A stretch of 64,000 nt of DNA from contig NZ_GL877878.1 in the NCBI RefSeq assembly GCF_000194155.1, positions 2,306,189 through 2,370,188 on the forward strand, given 5' to 3'. This document shows positions 48,657 through 57,014 of the stretch, piece after piece. Position numbers and translations under genes: made by a program. This DNA comes from Saccharopolyspora spinosa NRRL 18395. GTDB lineage: Bacteria > Actinomycetota > Actinomycetes > Mycobacteriales > Pseudonocardiaceae. The notes beneath the pieces are model-generated. The model ran no database searches and was not told the DNA's origin. It was given only the letters and a program-made list of their open reading frames with translations. How positions within the stretch are numbered: the first letter of the stretch is position 1; each line of letters starts with the position of its first letter.

Positions 48657-48979
48657 GCAAGGAAAACCGGATCCTGTACGGCGGCCTGGCACTCGCGGCT
48701 GTCATACCGCTCGTGCTCGGCTTACTGTTGCAGTGGCCGGCCTTGGTCACCGTTCCGTTGTTCGCAGCGGTGCTGTATGGGATCTACCGGAAGCTCATGC
48801 ACGGGAACAAGACCACCAGCGACCACGTGGGCGTGGTCTTGGACAGGATCGGCCTCTACGCGGACAACCCGGTGCGGGCCTTGACCGCCCACCGCTTCGC
48901 CAAGCTGATCGAAGCTGCCGGAAATCCAGGTGTGGCCGACGAAGTCCGCCAGCGATTCGACGCACCACACCCATTCTGA
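48653..48979 (+). CDS. Small two-helix membrane protein of the TIR/NTPase operon
   Basis: A 108-residue protein. Two helices, RILYGGLALAAVIPLVLGLL and WPALVTVPLFAAVLYGIYRK, precede a soluble C-terminal helical part (DHVGVVLDRIGLYADNPVRA, FAKLIEAAGNPGVADEVRQR). ATG 48653 overlaps the NTPase stop (ATGA). A membrane partner that anchors the complex or is opened on activation is possible (inference). Confidence 0.75.
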   Translation: MSKENRILYGGLALAAVIPLVLGLLLQWPALVTVPLFAAVLYGIYRKLMHGNKTTSDHVGVVLDRIGLYADNPVRALTAHRFAKLIEAAGNPGVADEVRQRFDAPHPF

Positions 48980-49259
48980 TAGCAACCATCCGCGGGCGCG
49001 GAGGCCTTGGGGCTGGGCAACTCCAGCTCCAAGGCTTTCGGATTCAACCCGTTGATCCCCTGCGCGGGCCGGGGTGTCCGATCGCCGAAGGCCACACCCC
49101 GCCGCCACGAAAACCTGGCCACCTCGATTCCCGCCTGGCGGGACGCACCCGCCTCCGGAATCGGCGAAATCACTGCGGCCAATGCCCAGCGCAGGGAACA
49201 GATCGCCCGCAACGACCTGCAACCGTAGAAACAGCGTGTCCCGCGACACAACTCGGTTG
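48980..49259. other. 280-bp region after the TIR operon
   Basis: No gene is supported. Frames here lack ribosome sites and are rich in Pro/Arg shadows. The right end holds the promoter of the oxidoreductase gene. Confidence 0.45.
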
Positions 49260-49276
49260 AGTTCGTGACACGAACT
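49260..49276. promoter_or_regulatory. Operator-like palindrome AGTTCGTGACACGAACT
   Basis: A perfect 17-bp palindrome around a central A. Its centre is 22 bp, about two helical turns, from a matching site at 49282-49298. Confidence 0.7.
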
Positions 49277-49281
49277 AATAT

Positions 49282-49298
49282 AGTTCGTACTACGAACT
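49282..49298. promoter_or_regulatory. Operator-like palindrome AGTTCGTACTACGAACT
   Basis: A perfect 17-bp palindrome around a central C, ending 31 bp before the oxidoreductase start. With the first site it gives the consensus AGTTCGTN3ACGAACT, as for TetR- or MarR-family regulators. No such regulator gene is adjacent. Confidence 0.7.
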
Positions 49299-49328
49299 CA
49301 ACTCTTTCCTCTGCGGGAGCCTGAAATC

Positions 49329-50423
49329 ATGAGTCGTACAGTCGCAGTCATCGGCGGGGGCTATGGGGGCACCGCGGTCGCCAAGGCGTTGGAATCCGAG
49401 GCCGACGTCATCCTCATCGACCCCCGGGACGCGTTCGTCAACGCGGCCGCATCGCTGCGGGCGCTGACCCGGCCCGGCTGGGCTGGCAACATGTTCTTCC
49501 CCTACAAGACCCTTCTCACGCGGGGCGAGGTTATCCGCGACCGTGCGGTCTCGGTGGACCCCAGCGGTGTCACCCTGGCCTCGGGCGAGCATGTCACGGC
49601 GGACTACGTGGTCCTGGCCACCGGCTCCAGCTACGCCTACCCGGCCAAGCCCAGCTCCGACTCGATCGGCGAGGCGCTGGACGACCTCCGCCGGACGCAC
49701 GAGGAACTGCTCCAGGCCAACGAGGTGCTGATCCTCGGCGCCGGCCCGGTCGGCCTGGAACTGGCCGGGGAAATCAAGGAAGTCTGGCCGGAAAAGCACG
49801 TGACCATCGCCGACCCTGCCGAGGAGCTGCTCCCCGGCTTCACGCCGGAGGTGGTTCATGACCTGCGCGGCCAGCTCGACGCGCTGGGCGTCGAAGTGCG
49901 CCTCGGCACCGGCCTGGCGGCGCCGCCGAGCACCGAGGCCGGCCGGGCTGGTGCCTTCACCGCCACCACCACCGACGGCGACGAGATCACCGCCGACATC
50001 TGGTTCCGCGCCTACGGGACGAGCACCAACAGCGACTACCTCGCCGACGGCAAGCTCACGATCCGTACGCCGCAGGGCCGGGTTCCCGTGACCGAATTCC
50101 TCAACGTCAAGGAGCACGACCACGTCTATGCGGTCGGCGACATCACCGATGTCGCGGAGGCCAAGATGGCGGGCTACGCGATGCAGCACGCCGAGGTGGT
50201 CGTCAAGAACATCACCGCCCAGCTAAACGGCGAGCAACCCACGGCCACCTATCAGCCCCCGCCCTTCCCCATGATCCTGCTCCCGCTCGGTACGAGCGGC
50301 GGTGTCGGACAGCTGCCCTCTCCCGATGGCCCGACCGCCGCCCCGGCCGCGATGGTCGCCGAGTACAAGGGCGCGGATCTGTTCACCGGCCGCTTCACCG
50401 AGCAGTTCGGCCCCACCGCCTGA
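49329..50423 (+). CDS. FAD-dependent NAD(P)H oxidoreductase (AIF/FSP1-like)
   Basis: A 364-residue flavoprotein. The FAD-binding Rossmann motif is VAVIGGGYGGTAVAKALE; ATGSSYAYP; the NAD(P)-binding turn is VLILGAGPVGLELAGEIKE; the second FAD motif is HVYAVGDITDV. The family includes type II NADH dehydrogenase-like and quinone-reducing enzymes. ATG 49329 has GGGAG 8 nt upstream. Two palindromic operators precede it, so expression is probably induced, for example by quinones or electrophiles (inference). Confidence 0.92.
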   Translation: MSRTVAVIGGGYGGTAVAKALESEADVILIDPRDAFVNAAASLRALTRPGWAGNMFFPYKTLLTRGEVIRDRAVSVDPSGVTLASGEHVTADYVVLATGSSYAYPAKPSSDSIGEALDDLRRTHEELLQANEVLILGAGPVGLELAGEIKEVWPEKHVTIADPAEELLPGFTPEVVHDLRGQLDALGVEVRLGTGLAAPPSTEAGRAGAFTATTTDGDEITADIWFRAYGTSTNSDYLADGKLTIRTPQGRVPVTEFLNVKEHDHVYAVGDITDVAEAKMAGYAMQHAEVVVKNITAQLNGEQPTATYQPPPFPMILLPLGTSGGVGQLPSPDGPTAAPAAMVAEYKGADLFTGRFTEQFGPTA

Positions 50424-50764
50424 ACGGCGGGGACTACGGGCTTGGCGTGATCGCCGCACGGCGGAGTACTCGGCGGCGTCCTGCCCAAGAACAGTGCGGC
50501 GGCGCCGCCCGCGGCGGCTCGGGACGCTCGGCCGATACGCTCGCCAAACACCGGTAAATCGTCGAATCGTATGGGAAATTGTGCGCCGATCTCGATGAAG
50601 GCCCGGCCCGCATCGGACTGGCGTGACTGATCGCGCAGGCCGATCACCGGCCTGCGGACGACCTGATCGCGAACGACGCGGCACCACCCCACCGCCAGCT
50701 GACCACTGTTTGCCCGGTAAACATGCGGGTAGGCTGCCAAGCAGTCTGCAAGTGTGGAGTCCCG
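50424..50764. other. 341-bp intergenic region
   Basis: No gene is supported. The minus-strand frame crossing it lacks a start with a ribosome site. The promoter of the proline-rich membrane protein gene must be here. Confidence 0.4.
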
Positions 50765-51211
50765 ATGACAGACGGTCCGCTGCCCGAACCGAACGCGTCG
50801 GCCCCGCAGCCCGACGCAGCGACCCCGATCCCGATCCCGAGCCCGATCCCGAACGTCGCGCACTTTGCACCGACACCGCCACACCCTCCTCTCCAACAGC
50901 CCTGGACCAACACCGCTGGCCCCGGGTGGACCGGCGGATCACCTGCGGTGAACGAGCCCAAGGGGTTCGGGCTGGCCGGGGCCGCGATGATCCTCGGACT
51001 TCTCGGGTGCGTGCTGCCGTTCCTCCCGATCGACCTGACCGGCGTGCGCCCCTACATCCCCTTCCCGTTCGGGCTGGCCGGACTCGCCCTCGCGGTCGTC
51101 GGCTGCACCGGCCGCCGCCGCGGCAAGCCGCTGGCCGTGGTCGGCGCGATCCTGTCCGTCCTCGCGCTGGTCCTCGGGGTGGCCATGCTCGTCGGCCACG
51201 CCCTGCACTGA
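50765..51211 (+). CDS. Proline-rich DUF4190-like membrane protein
   Basis: A 148-residue protein with a Pro-rich cytoplasmic N-terminus (EPNASAPQPDAATPIPIPSP) and three hydrophobic segments: GAAMILGLLGCVLPFLPI, GLAGLALAVVGCTGRR and AVVGAILSVLALVLGVAML. The layout matches small actinobacterial DUF4190-type membrane proteins of unknown function. ATG 50765 has GGAG 6 nt upstream. Confidence 0.75.
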   Translation: MTDGPLPEPNASAPQPDAATPIPIPSPIPNVAHFAPTPPHPPLQQPWTNTAGPGWTGGSPAVNEPKGFGLAGAAMILGLLGCVLPFLPIDLTGVRPYIPFPFGLAGLALAVVGCTGRRRGKPLAVVGAILSVLALVLGVAMLVGHALH

Positions 51212-51229
51212 TCCTCGGGCAAGAACCGA

Positions 51230-51619
51230 ACCGGGCGCGGCCCGCTTCGTCCAGCGGAGGAGGCGGTTCGTCTTCCTCCTCCGCACCGAAGATCTCCGCG
51301 CGCAGCCGGCAGTGCTCCCGGAACAGCCGGACGGCCTCGTCCGGATCGCCCGTGAACGTCGGATCCGGCAGGCCCCTCCTGCTCCTCCCCTGGCTCGGCG
51401 GGCAGGACATCCCGCTTGAACACGAGCAGCAGACGATCCGGTTAGTACTGCGTGCGGATCAGCGCCGGACTGGTGATCGCCCCGAACTCGCCCGAAGACT
51501 CGACGACCAGCTCGATGGTCAGGTGATCCGGCCACGGCTCGGTCGCGAAGTACGCCCGGTTTCCCGAACAGATCCACGCTCGAGGAACGGAATTCACCGT
51601 CAGCGAGCTCGTACTGCAT
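51230..51619 (-). pseudogene. Decayed gene with several frame changes
   Basis: ATG 51619 opens MQYELADGEFRSSSVDLFGK, then a second frame continues AYFATEPWPDHLTIELVVES, EFGAITSPALIRTQY and meets TAA; a further frame gives PTFTGDPDEAVRLFREHCRL, RAEIFGAEEEDEPPPPLDEA. Each piece reads as protein, but no single frame spans them, so at least two frameshifts and a stop are present. I do not recognise the family. Confidence 0.6.
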
Positions 51620-51685
51620 GACGCTGCTGCGGGCTCCGTCCCTGTCCCGGTGCCGGACGTTTTCGCCTGTTCTACGGGCAGAAAG

Positions 51686-51982
51686 TCAACGCTCCGGCCG
51701 GTCGTCGACGTCGAAGTCGAGGTGGGCGATGCGCTCTTCGACGGTGACCGCGTTGCGGACGAAACGGCGGGCTTGCCGGGTCAACTCGGTGATTTCGGCG
51801 AGATGCGCCTCGACGGCGGCGCGGCTGGCGGCGTCGTCCCCAACCGCATCGAGGGTGGCCCGGTGGATGTCGTGCTCGATCTCGACGAGCTTGGAGAGCA
51901 TGTCGCGCTGCCGCTCCTCGCTGATCAACAAGCCATGATCGCGTTCACCCTCGGACGGAACCTCGGGATGCCTGTCGACCAT
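51686..51982 (-). CDS. Small acidic helical hypothetical protein
   Basis: A 98-residue acidic protein, probably all helical: ISEERQRDMLSKLVEIEHDI, DDAASRAAVEAHLAEITELT, AVTVEERIAHLDFDVDD. ATG 51982 has GGAGGG about 10 nt upstream. It may form a coiled-coil dimer. No family is recognised and the neighbours give no hint. Confidence 0.6.
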   Translation of the reverse strand: MVDRHPEVPSEGERDHGLLISEERQRDMLSKLVEIEHDIHRATLDAVGDDAASRAAVEAHLAEITELTRQARRFVRNAVTVEERIAHLDFDVDDRPER

Positions 51983-52122
51983 CGCGAACCAGTCCCTCCG
52001 CCTGAAGCTGACCCGACGGTACCAGCCACCACCAGCGCTACAACAGGTTCGGCTCGCGGACGCAGTGCCCGCCCGATGCGGGACCGGGCGGGCACCGCGC
52101 TGCTACTAACCGTCTACTTCGG

Positions 52123-52512
52123 TCACTTCTGCGGATCTGCCCCGTAGGGCTGGGTTATCGCTTCCAGGTAGTGGCCCGACGGGTCCAGGAAGTAGACGCC
52201 CCGGCCCCCGTGGTTGGTGTTGTACTGCTGGGGCAGCTTTCCGTGCGGATCCGCCCAGTGGTCGAGCCCCACCGCTCGGATTCGGGCGTAGATGCCGTCG
52301 AAATCGTCCTCCGTGACGAGGAATGCATAGTGCTGCGGCGGGAATTCGATGCCCGGCTCGGCGAACAGGAGCGTCACTCCCGCATCCAGGTAGACCGTGA
52401 GGAAGGGGCCGCCGGGCTCCACCGGCGGGAGGTCGAACATCTCCGTGAAAAAGGATGCCGATTCCTGCTTGTCGCGCGCGGCGACGATGGTGTGATTGAA
52501 AAGAGTGGTCAT
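52123..52512 (-). CDS. VOC-family protein
   Basis: A 129-residue vicinal-oxygen-chelate protein: TLFNHTIVAARDKQESASFF, TEMFDLPPVEPGG, DDFDGIYARIRAVGLDHWAD, and the metal-ligand end GVYFLDPSGHYLEAITQPYG. It resembles glyoxalase/dioxygenase-like enzymes of unknown substrate. ATG 52512 follows AAGGGT at 6 nt; an earlier start adds 9 unlike residues. Confidence 0.88.
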   Translation of the reverse strand: MTTLFNHTIVAARDKQESASFFTEMFDLPPVEPGGPFLTVYLDAGVTLLFAEPGIEFPPQHYAFLVTEDDFDGIYARIRAVGLDHWADPHGKLPQQYNTNHGGRGVYFLDPSGHYLEAITQPYGADPQK

Positions 52513-52760
52513 GAAGACCCTTCGAAACCGCGCCTCCATGCCTGACGTTGTCCGCCACCGGCACGCGACGCTGCCAGAATCAGATCACGGACGCATTCGA
52601 CGCGTCAAGCCGGTTGTGTGGGCAGGCGCCCGCATTCGTCCACAACCGGATTCCCACCCGGTGATATGGGAATACCGGCGGGGCGCGGACACTTGAACGG
52701 CGTGACGTCGCGCGAAAAGGTGGAGGACATGAGGTTCCGGACGGGCGAGGTACGTCGCCG

Positions 52761-53459
52761 ATGACATCTCCGCTGCTCGACAATCCCGCGTGGGCTTCGC
52801 TGACCGGCCCGCACGCCCGGTTCGCCGAGAAGCACGGCCGGGTGTTGCGCTACCCGGTCGACGTGGCACCGTTCCTGGCCATCCCGGACGAGTTCGACGA
52901 GGACGGCTGGCGGGACGTCGCGGAATTGGCCGGTCCGGGGGCGGTTGTCGCATTCTCCGGTCGGCGGCGAACACCCCCTCCCGGCTGGGAGGTCTTGGAG
53001 CAGCTTCCCGGCGTGCAACTGGTCGACGACGGCGTGGCCGACGCCGAGGACGCCGAGGCGGTGCGGCTCACGTCCGCTGACGTGCCGGAGATGCTCGACC
53101 TCGTCAAGCGCACCAACCCCGGGCCGTTCCTGCCACGCGTCGTCGAGATCGGCCGGTACCTGGGGATCCGGCGCGGCGGCGCGCTCATCGCGATGGCCGG
53201 CGAGCGGTTGCGCCCACCGGGATGGACGGAGATCAGCGCGGTCTGCACCGATCCGGCATTCCGAGGGCACGGTCTGGCAACCCGGCTCGTACTCGCCGTT
53301 GCCGCCGGTATCCGGGCGCGGGGCGAGAAGCCGTTCCTGCACACGACCGCGTCGAACACCAACGCCATCCGCCTCTACGAGTCGCTGGGCTTCCGGCTGC
53401 GATACCGGCTGACCTTCTCCGCCGTGCGGGTGCCGGAGACGTCCTTCGGATTGCGGTAG
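52761..53459 (+). CDS. GNAT-family N-acetyltransferase (FR47-like)
   Basis: A 232-residue protein. The C-terminal half is a GNAT fold: TEISAVCTDPAFRGHGLATR, where RGHGLATRL is the acetyl-CoA pyrophosphate loop, then FLHTTASNTNAIRLYESLGF and YRLTFSAVRVP. The N-terminal half is a degenerate GNAT-like domain, as in FR47 proteins. The acceptor is unknown. ATG 52761; a hairpin about 100 bp downstream may terminate it. Confidence 0.9.
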   Translation: MTSPLLDNPAWASLTGPHARFAEKHGRVLRYPVDVAPFLAIPDEFDEDGWRDVAELAGPGAVVAFSGRRRTPPPGWEVLEQLPGVQLVDDGVADAEDAEAVRLTSADVPEMLDLVKRTNPGPFLPRVVEIGRYLGIRRGGALIAMAGERLRPPGWTEISAVCTDPAFRGHGLATRLVLAVAAGIRARGEKPFLHTTASNTNAIRLYESLGFRLRYRLTFSAVRVPETSFGLR

Positions 53460-53564
53460 AGGCCGTCAACGCTCATACGCGCATTTACAGTGAGCACAAG
53501 CGTGCCGTTGTGGCGGTGGTGCGGGGTGTGCCGGCGTGGGGCGTCGGTGCTGCCGAGGTATGAC

Positions 53565-53595
53565 GATGCCCCCGCACCTGTGGTGCAGGGGCATC
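53565..53595 (+). terminator. Hairpin downstream of the GNAT gene
   Basis: GATGCCCCCGCAC pairs with GTGCAGGGGCATC (one mismatch) around a 5-nt loop. It is a plausible factor-independent terminator about 105 bp after the GNAT stop. Confidence 0.55.
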
Positions 53596-53864
53596 GCACA
53601 GGTGCCGGGGCGTGTGCAAGGTTGACCTGTCCGGTTTAGGTAGTTTCGGGCGGGAAGGTGGGTGGCAGGTTGCCCAGGTGGTGGACAGGTTGGCCAGGTG
53701 GTGGACCGTTTCGATACCGGCGGCTGTGCCGTTCGGTCGGCGCCAGCGCCATATCCGGTTCGCAAGTTTCCGTCCAGAACAAAGACCTTCCAGGCTGCGG
53801 GTCCTGGCACGTCCGTACCCGCCCACGATTTCCATTGAAATTGCGGAGGTTGTCCACAGGCATC

Positions 53865-53888
53865 GGCGTGTCGGGATGCGACACGCCG
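53865..53888. repeat. Hairpin with 10-bp arms
   Basis: CGGCGTGTCG and CGACACGCCG are complementary with a 4-5 nt loop. It sits 6 bp before the longer inverted repeat. Confidence 0.6.
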
Positions 53889-53893
53889 ACGGT

Positions 53894-53941
53894 CCGCAAG
53901 TTCCATTGAAATCGAAGGTTCGATTTCAATGGAACTTGCGG
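53894..53941. repeat. Perfect 23-bp inverted repeat with a 2-bp spacer
   Basis: The left arm 53894-53916 begins CCGCAAGTTCCATTG and the right arm 53919-53941 is its exact complement, spacer GG. A third partial match (TTCCATTGAAAT) lies near 53829. It may be a cruciform-forming site, two abutting element ends or a hairpin RNA; its composition is AT-richer than its surroundings. Confidence 0.85.
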
Positions 53942-54170
53942 CTTCTCTCCGCCGAGGCGGACTCGATGAACGTCTTCGCACCGGGAGTCACACGACCCCG
54001 CAAGGACTCGACTGTGAGGGTGGGCCGGTCAAGCACAACCCGAATCAGGGAAGCCAAGAACACGAGAGCGCGGCTCCTGGACAGACCGTCACGGCTTGAA
54101 CAACCCGATGATCTCCCACCGGAAACCGCGCCCTCGTCTCGCGTGCATCGCACAGGTGGCGAGGTCGCGA

Positions 54171-54596
54171 CTAGGACCGGCTTCTCGCTTGTTCCCATTG
54201 TCGGCTCATGGCCTCAGTGTGGAGATATTTTTTCATGCGCCTGGCAAGAAGATCCGCCAAAGCTTCGATTTCTTTCATGTCTTGTTGACAGACCGGCAGA
54301 CATATGCGGGATGTATGGTCAATCGGCGAATATTCGACATTTCTGAATTGCTCGGAATTTGACGGCTTGAGGATTCCTAGCTCGTATCCCAGAATCACAG
54401 CACCGACACGGTTGCGTAGATTAAATTTGCGGTAGATGTTACGCGTTCGGGACTTTACGGTATCTTTCGCGATGTGCAACCGCATCGCAATTTCATTGTC
54501 GGTAAGTTCGCAGGCGATACAATATATGACGTCCCTCTCTTCCTTGGTGAGATTTATCAACTTGTCTGTGCTGAATCTTTGCGGTGACGTTCGCAC
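54171..54596 (-). CDS. LuxR-type HTH protein, AT-richer
   Basis: A 141-residue protein with a LuxR/FixJ HTH near the N-terminus: NLTKEERDVIYCIACELTDN, EIAMRLHIAKDTVKSRTRNI, YRKFNLRNRVGAVILGYELG. There is no receiver domain; the C-terminal part (EIEALADLLARRMKKYLHTE) is helical. Codon use is visibly AT-richer than its neighbours, suggesting acquisition. GTG 54596 has no clear ribosome site. A palindrome-like TTCGTACTAGTATGAA lies upstream (about 54609-54624). Confidence 0.75.
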   Translation of the reverse strand: MRTSPQRFSTDKLINLTKEERDVIYCIACELTDNEIAMRLHIAKDTVKSRTRNIYRKFNLRNRVGAVILGYELGILKPSNSEQFRNVEYSPIDHTSRICLPVCQQDMKEIEALADLLARRMKKYLHTEAMSRQWEQARSRS

Positions 54597-54761
54597 TACA
54601 TTAATACCGTTCGTACTAGTATGAAAATGAGGGAATCACGTGGGTGCGGCCGGTTGGCGGCTGGAGGATCTGCCGCCAACCGGCCGCGACGGACCGATGC
54701 CGGGCCGGGGGGCACGACATTTGGATATCCAGTGTCGACCGGCACCGGGCCGTGTCTGGGG

Positions 54762-55025
54762 TCATGCGGTACGTCTATGCCGTCCGATAGCCATTTCGGA
54801 GGGTGACTCTTCCCGCAATGCCTCTTCAATGCAGTCGCGGCACGGTCTCACGAAAGGTGGCGTATTGGACTTGCCCATGTTGCGTCCGCATCGCGACGTC
54901 GCGATGGTGCCGGGCTTGCGTTCGTGTGCATACCCGAGATGGTCAGTCCAAACCACCCGGACCCCAGGCAGACACGCGTCCCCTTCCATCGCGGGAGCTG
55001 GTCCGGACAAGCCCGATCCGCTCAC
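54762..55025 (-). CDS. Small cysteine-containing hypothetical protein
   Basis: An 87-residue protein starting at GTG 55025, which overlaps the upstream stop as GTGA. It reads VVWTDHLGYAHERKPGTIAT, SRCGRNMGKSNTPPFVRPCR, DCIEEALREES; the spaced Cys and CRDC suggest a zinc site. Similar tiny genes lie near XRE regulators in Pseudonocardiaceae (recalled). Function unknown. Confidence 0.6.
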   Translation of the reverse strand: MSGSGLSGPAPAMEGDACLPGVRVVWTDHLGYAHERKPGTIATSRCGRNMGKSNTPPFVRPCRDCIEEALREESPSEMAIGRHRRTA

Positions 55026-55513
55026 CCGGTGCCCCCGTCTGATCGCATGGCATGCGCCCGAACGTGAAGTACATGGGAGAGCCGCCGCAATTTATCCGCT
55101 AGCACTACCTGATTCGCTAGGGGGTAGTCCCCCCGCACGATATTGAACTGTGCATCGCTGATGGCCCATTGGCTTTCGGCAAGCATCACAGCAAGCGTGT
55201 CGGCCGGAACCTGACTCACCACGGGTGGCATATCGGCCGGTCGATCAGCTCTGGAAATAACGACTAGCAGGCAGGGAACGCACGCTGCCCCGTCACCCTC
55301 CTCGCACACCTCCACCAGCACGCGTCGGAACTTCTCCCCAGACACGGACGTCACCGTGCCATCCCTAGATTCTTCCGCGCAGTGCAGGACACGTTTCGAC
55401 TCACCTACGACGCCATGTTTATAGCGGAACCACCGCACGCCGATACCCTCGGGCATCTGGCCGGGCGGAACAGCTGGGCCAGGTGGACCAGAAACTGCGC
55501 TGTGACCCGCCAT
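55022..55513 (-). CDS. Hypothetical protein, first gene of a two-gene operon
   Basis: A 163-residue protein with an excellent AGGAGG 6 nt before ATG 55513. Visible features: a Pro-rich start (SGPPGPAVPPGQMPEG), a mid region with Cys residues (LHCAEES, VEVCEEGDGAACVPCLLVVI) and a helical end (QFNIVRGDYPLANQVVLADK). It is divergent from the XRE/DUF5753 gene. The family is not recognised. Confidence 0.65.
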   Translation of the reverse strand: MAGHSAVSGPPGPAVPPGQMPEGIGVRWFRYKHGVVGESKRVLHCAEESRDGTVTSVSGEKFRRVLVEVCEEGDGAACVPCLLVVISRADRPADMPPVVSQVPADTLAVMLAESQWAISDAQFNIVRGDYPLANQVVLADKLRRLSHVLHVRAHAMRSDGGTG

Positions 55514-55655
55514 GATGCCTCCTAATATTGACCTGGGACGTACGCTGTTGACGCAACGGTTGATCGATGGTGACTAGAGGTTGGGTGAGGCGGCCATGAC
55601 CACGCAATTGCCCTAAACGGGTGATCTCGCCCGGATGACACGAAGGATGTATCGC

Positions 55656-56534
55656 ATGGCTACTAACGGGTCACCAAGAGCACGGGCGCTATCGGCAGCG
55701 TTGCGAGAGGCTCGCAAAGAACGCGGAATAAGTCTTCGCGAGGTTGCAAGAAAGCTGACGATTGATCAGTCTCATCTATCAAAGATAGAGACTGGCAAGC
55801 GGGTACCTAGTGTTGAAACAACCGCCATGATCTTGGCTGTACTCGGTACAGAACCGGGCGAGCGTGAACGTATTCTCGATCTCGCGAAGAACGCGAGTGA
55901 GCCGAATTGGCTAACTGTTGGAATGCCTGGAATACCGCAGCAGCTAGCGGGAGCCGTCGAGAGTGAGCGTGCAGCGTCGGCAATAGTTTATTGGTCGCCT
56001 ATGATTATTCCAGGCCTGCTACAGACTGCTGATTACGTTCGAGCTATCGCAATGAGCGGCGACCTCCCGATACATGAGGTTGAATCGCGTGTGATGGTTC
56101 GCCTGGCGAGACGCGAAGTACTGTCGCGTCGCAACCCTGCAAAGTTCGATATGCTGATCGGCGAGGGTGTGCTAAGGCAGTCTATTGGATCATCGGATGT
56201 GATGCTCGACCAATTGCGGCACTTGCTAACGACTAGTTCCGAGCACGACAACATTAATGTCCGTGTAGTACCTACGCGGGTAGGTTGGCATCCTGGAACG
56301 GCCGGACCGTTCGTACTGTACGAGTTCCCAGACTCGCCACCTTTCGTTCATTTTGAACACTACAGTTCGGGCGCATTCGTCACAAACTCTGACGACATTG
56401 AAGCGTATCGCAAAGCTATTGCAATGATCAGCAAATACGCCTTCAGCAGCGCTGATTCGATGGATTTCATTAAACGGATCATAGTGGAGGAGTATCAAGA
56501 AAATGATGCACGAGAACAATTGGCGCAAAAGTAG
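55656..56534 (+). CDS. XRE-family regulator with DUF5753 domain
   Basis: A 292-residue regulator: XRE HTH (LREARKERGISLREVARKLT, IDQSHLSKIETGKRVPS) and a DUF5753 domain (YWSPMIIPGLLQTADYVRAI, GHVDSR-like ESRVMVRLARREVLSRRNP, VVPTRVGWHPGTAGPFVLYE). These proteins pair with DUF397 proteins in actinobacteria, affecting development and antibiotic production (family knowledge). ATG 55656 follows AAGGATG. The DUF397 gene overlaps its 3' end. Confidence 0.93.
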   Translation: MATNGSPRARALSAALREARKERGISLREVARKLTIDQSHLSKIETGKRVPSVETTAMILAVLGTEPGERERILDLAKNASEPNWLTVGMPGIPQQLAGAVESERAASAIVYWSPMIIPGLLQTADYVRAIAMSGDLPIHEVESRVMVRLARREVLSRRNPAKFDMLIGEGVLRQSIGSSDVMLDQLRHLLTTSSEHDNINVRVVPTRVGWHPGTAGPFVLYEFPDSPPFVHFEHYSSGAFVTNSDDIEAYRKAIAMISKYAFSSADSMDFIKRIIVEEYQENDAREQLAQK

Positions 56535-56679
56535 CTACAGCAACATCAATGGCGATTGCGTCGAAATCACCGCCACATTAGACGCTATCCGCGATTCCAA
56601 GGACCCGGACGGGCCGACGTTGGCTGTCGACGTGTCCATGTTCGTTCGATCTGTGCAGCACGGTCGTTTCGACCGCTAA
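56503..56679 (+). CDS. DUF397 protein, copy 1
   Basis: A 58-residue protein: NNWRKSSYSNINGDCVEITA, AIRDSKDPDGPTLAVDVSMF, ending in RFDR. It has the WRKSSYSN signature and RDSKDP core of DUF397. ATG 56503 (or 56506) lies about 10 nt after GGAGGAG and overlaps the end of the XRE gene by 32 nt, so both form one unit. It probably binds or counteracts the DUF5753 regulator. Confidence 0.92.
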   Translation: MMHENNWRKSSYSNINGDCVEITATLDAIRDSKDPDGPTLAVDVSMFVRSVQHGRFDR

Positions 56680-56682
56680 ATG

Positions 56683-56715
56683 ATGACGCCCCGGTGCGTG
56701 GCACCGGGGCGTCAT
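56683..56715 (+). terminator. Perfect 15-bp hairpin after DUF397 copy 1
   Basis: ATGACGCCCCGGTGC (56683-56697) and GCACCGGGGCGTCAT (56701-56715) pair fully around GTG, 3 bp after the stop codon. Confidence 0.85.
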
Positions 56716-57014
56716 TGTCAGTTTCTGCCGTTGTATCTTCGATGATCTTCGATCATGCCTCTCCACTGCATTGATTGCACACCCATCGTTGGTTCGAGCG
56801 CGTCAGGGTGTGTCCGGTTGCTGTGTCTTGGTGGGGCCGTCCGTGGTTGAACGGGCCGGCTGCAGGAAGCGCTCGAAGAACTGGGCTTGTCGCTGTCCTG
56901 ACCCCTTCCGGCGCGCGAACGCGCATCCGCAACGGTTTCCCGACATTCTGGTGCCCGGCGGATGACGGGCGGTCATCATGACCTTGACGTGATCACGAGG
57001 TGAGGAGACGGCCG

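Larger units (their letters stand above)
53460..54170. other. 711-bp region rich in inverted repeats, no gene supported
   Basis: Open frames on both strands here lack ribosome sites and protein-like composition. The region contains a likely terminator (53565-53595), a run of CAGGTGGTGGAC-like direct repeats (53668-53706), a 10-bp-arm hairpin (53865-53888) and a perfect 23-bp inverted repeat (53894-53941). Confidence 0.55.

Noticed and set aside
53612..54346. 244-codon plus frame across the hairpin region
   Set aside because: Crosses two long inverted repeats and the antisense of the LuxR-type gene; composition is not protein-like.
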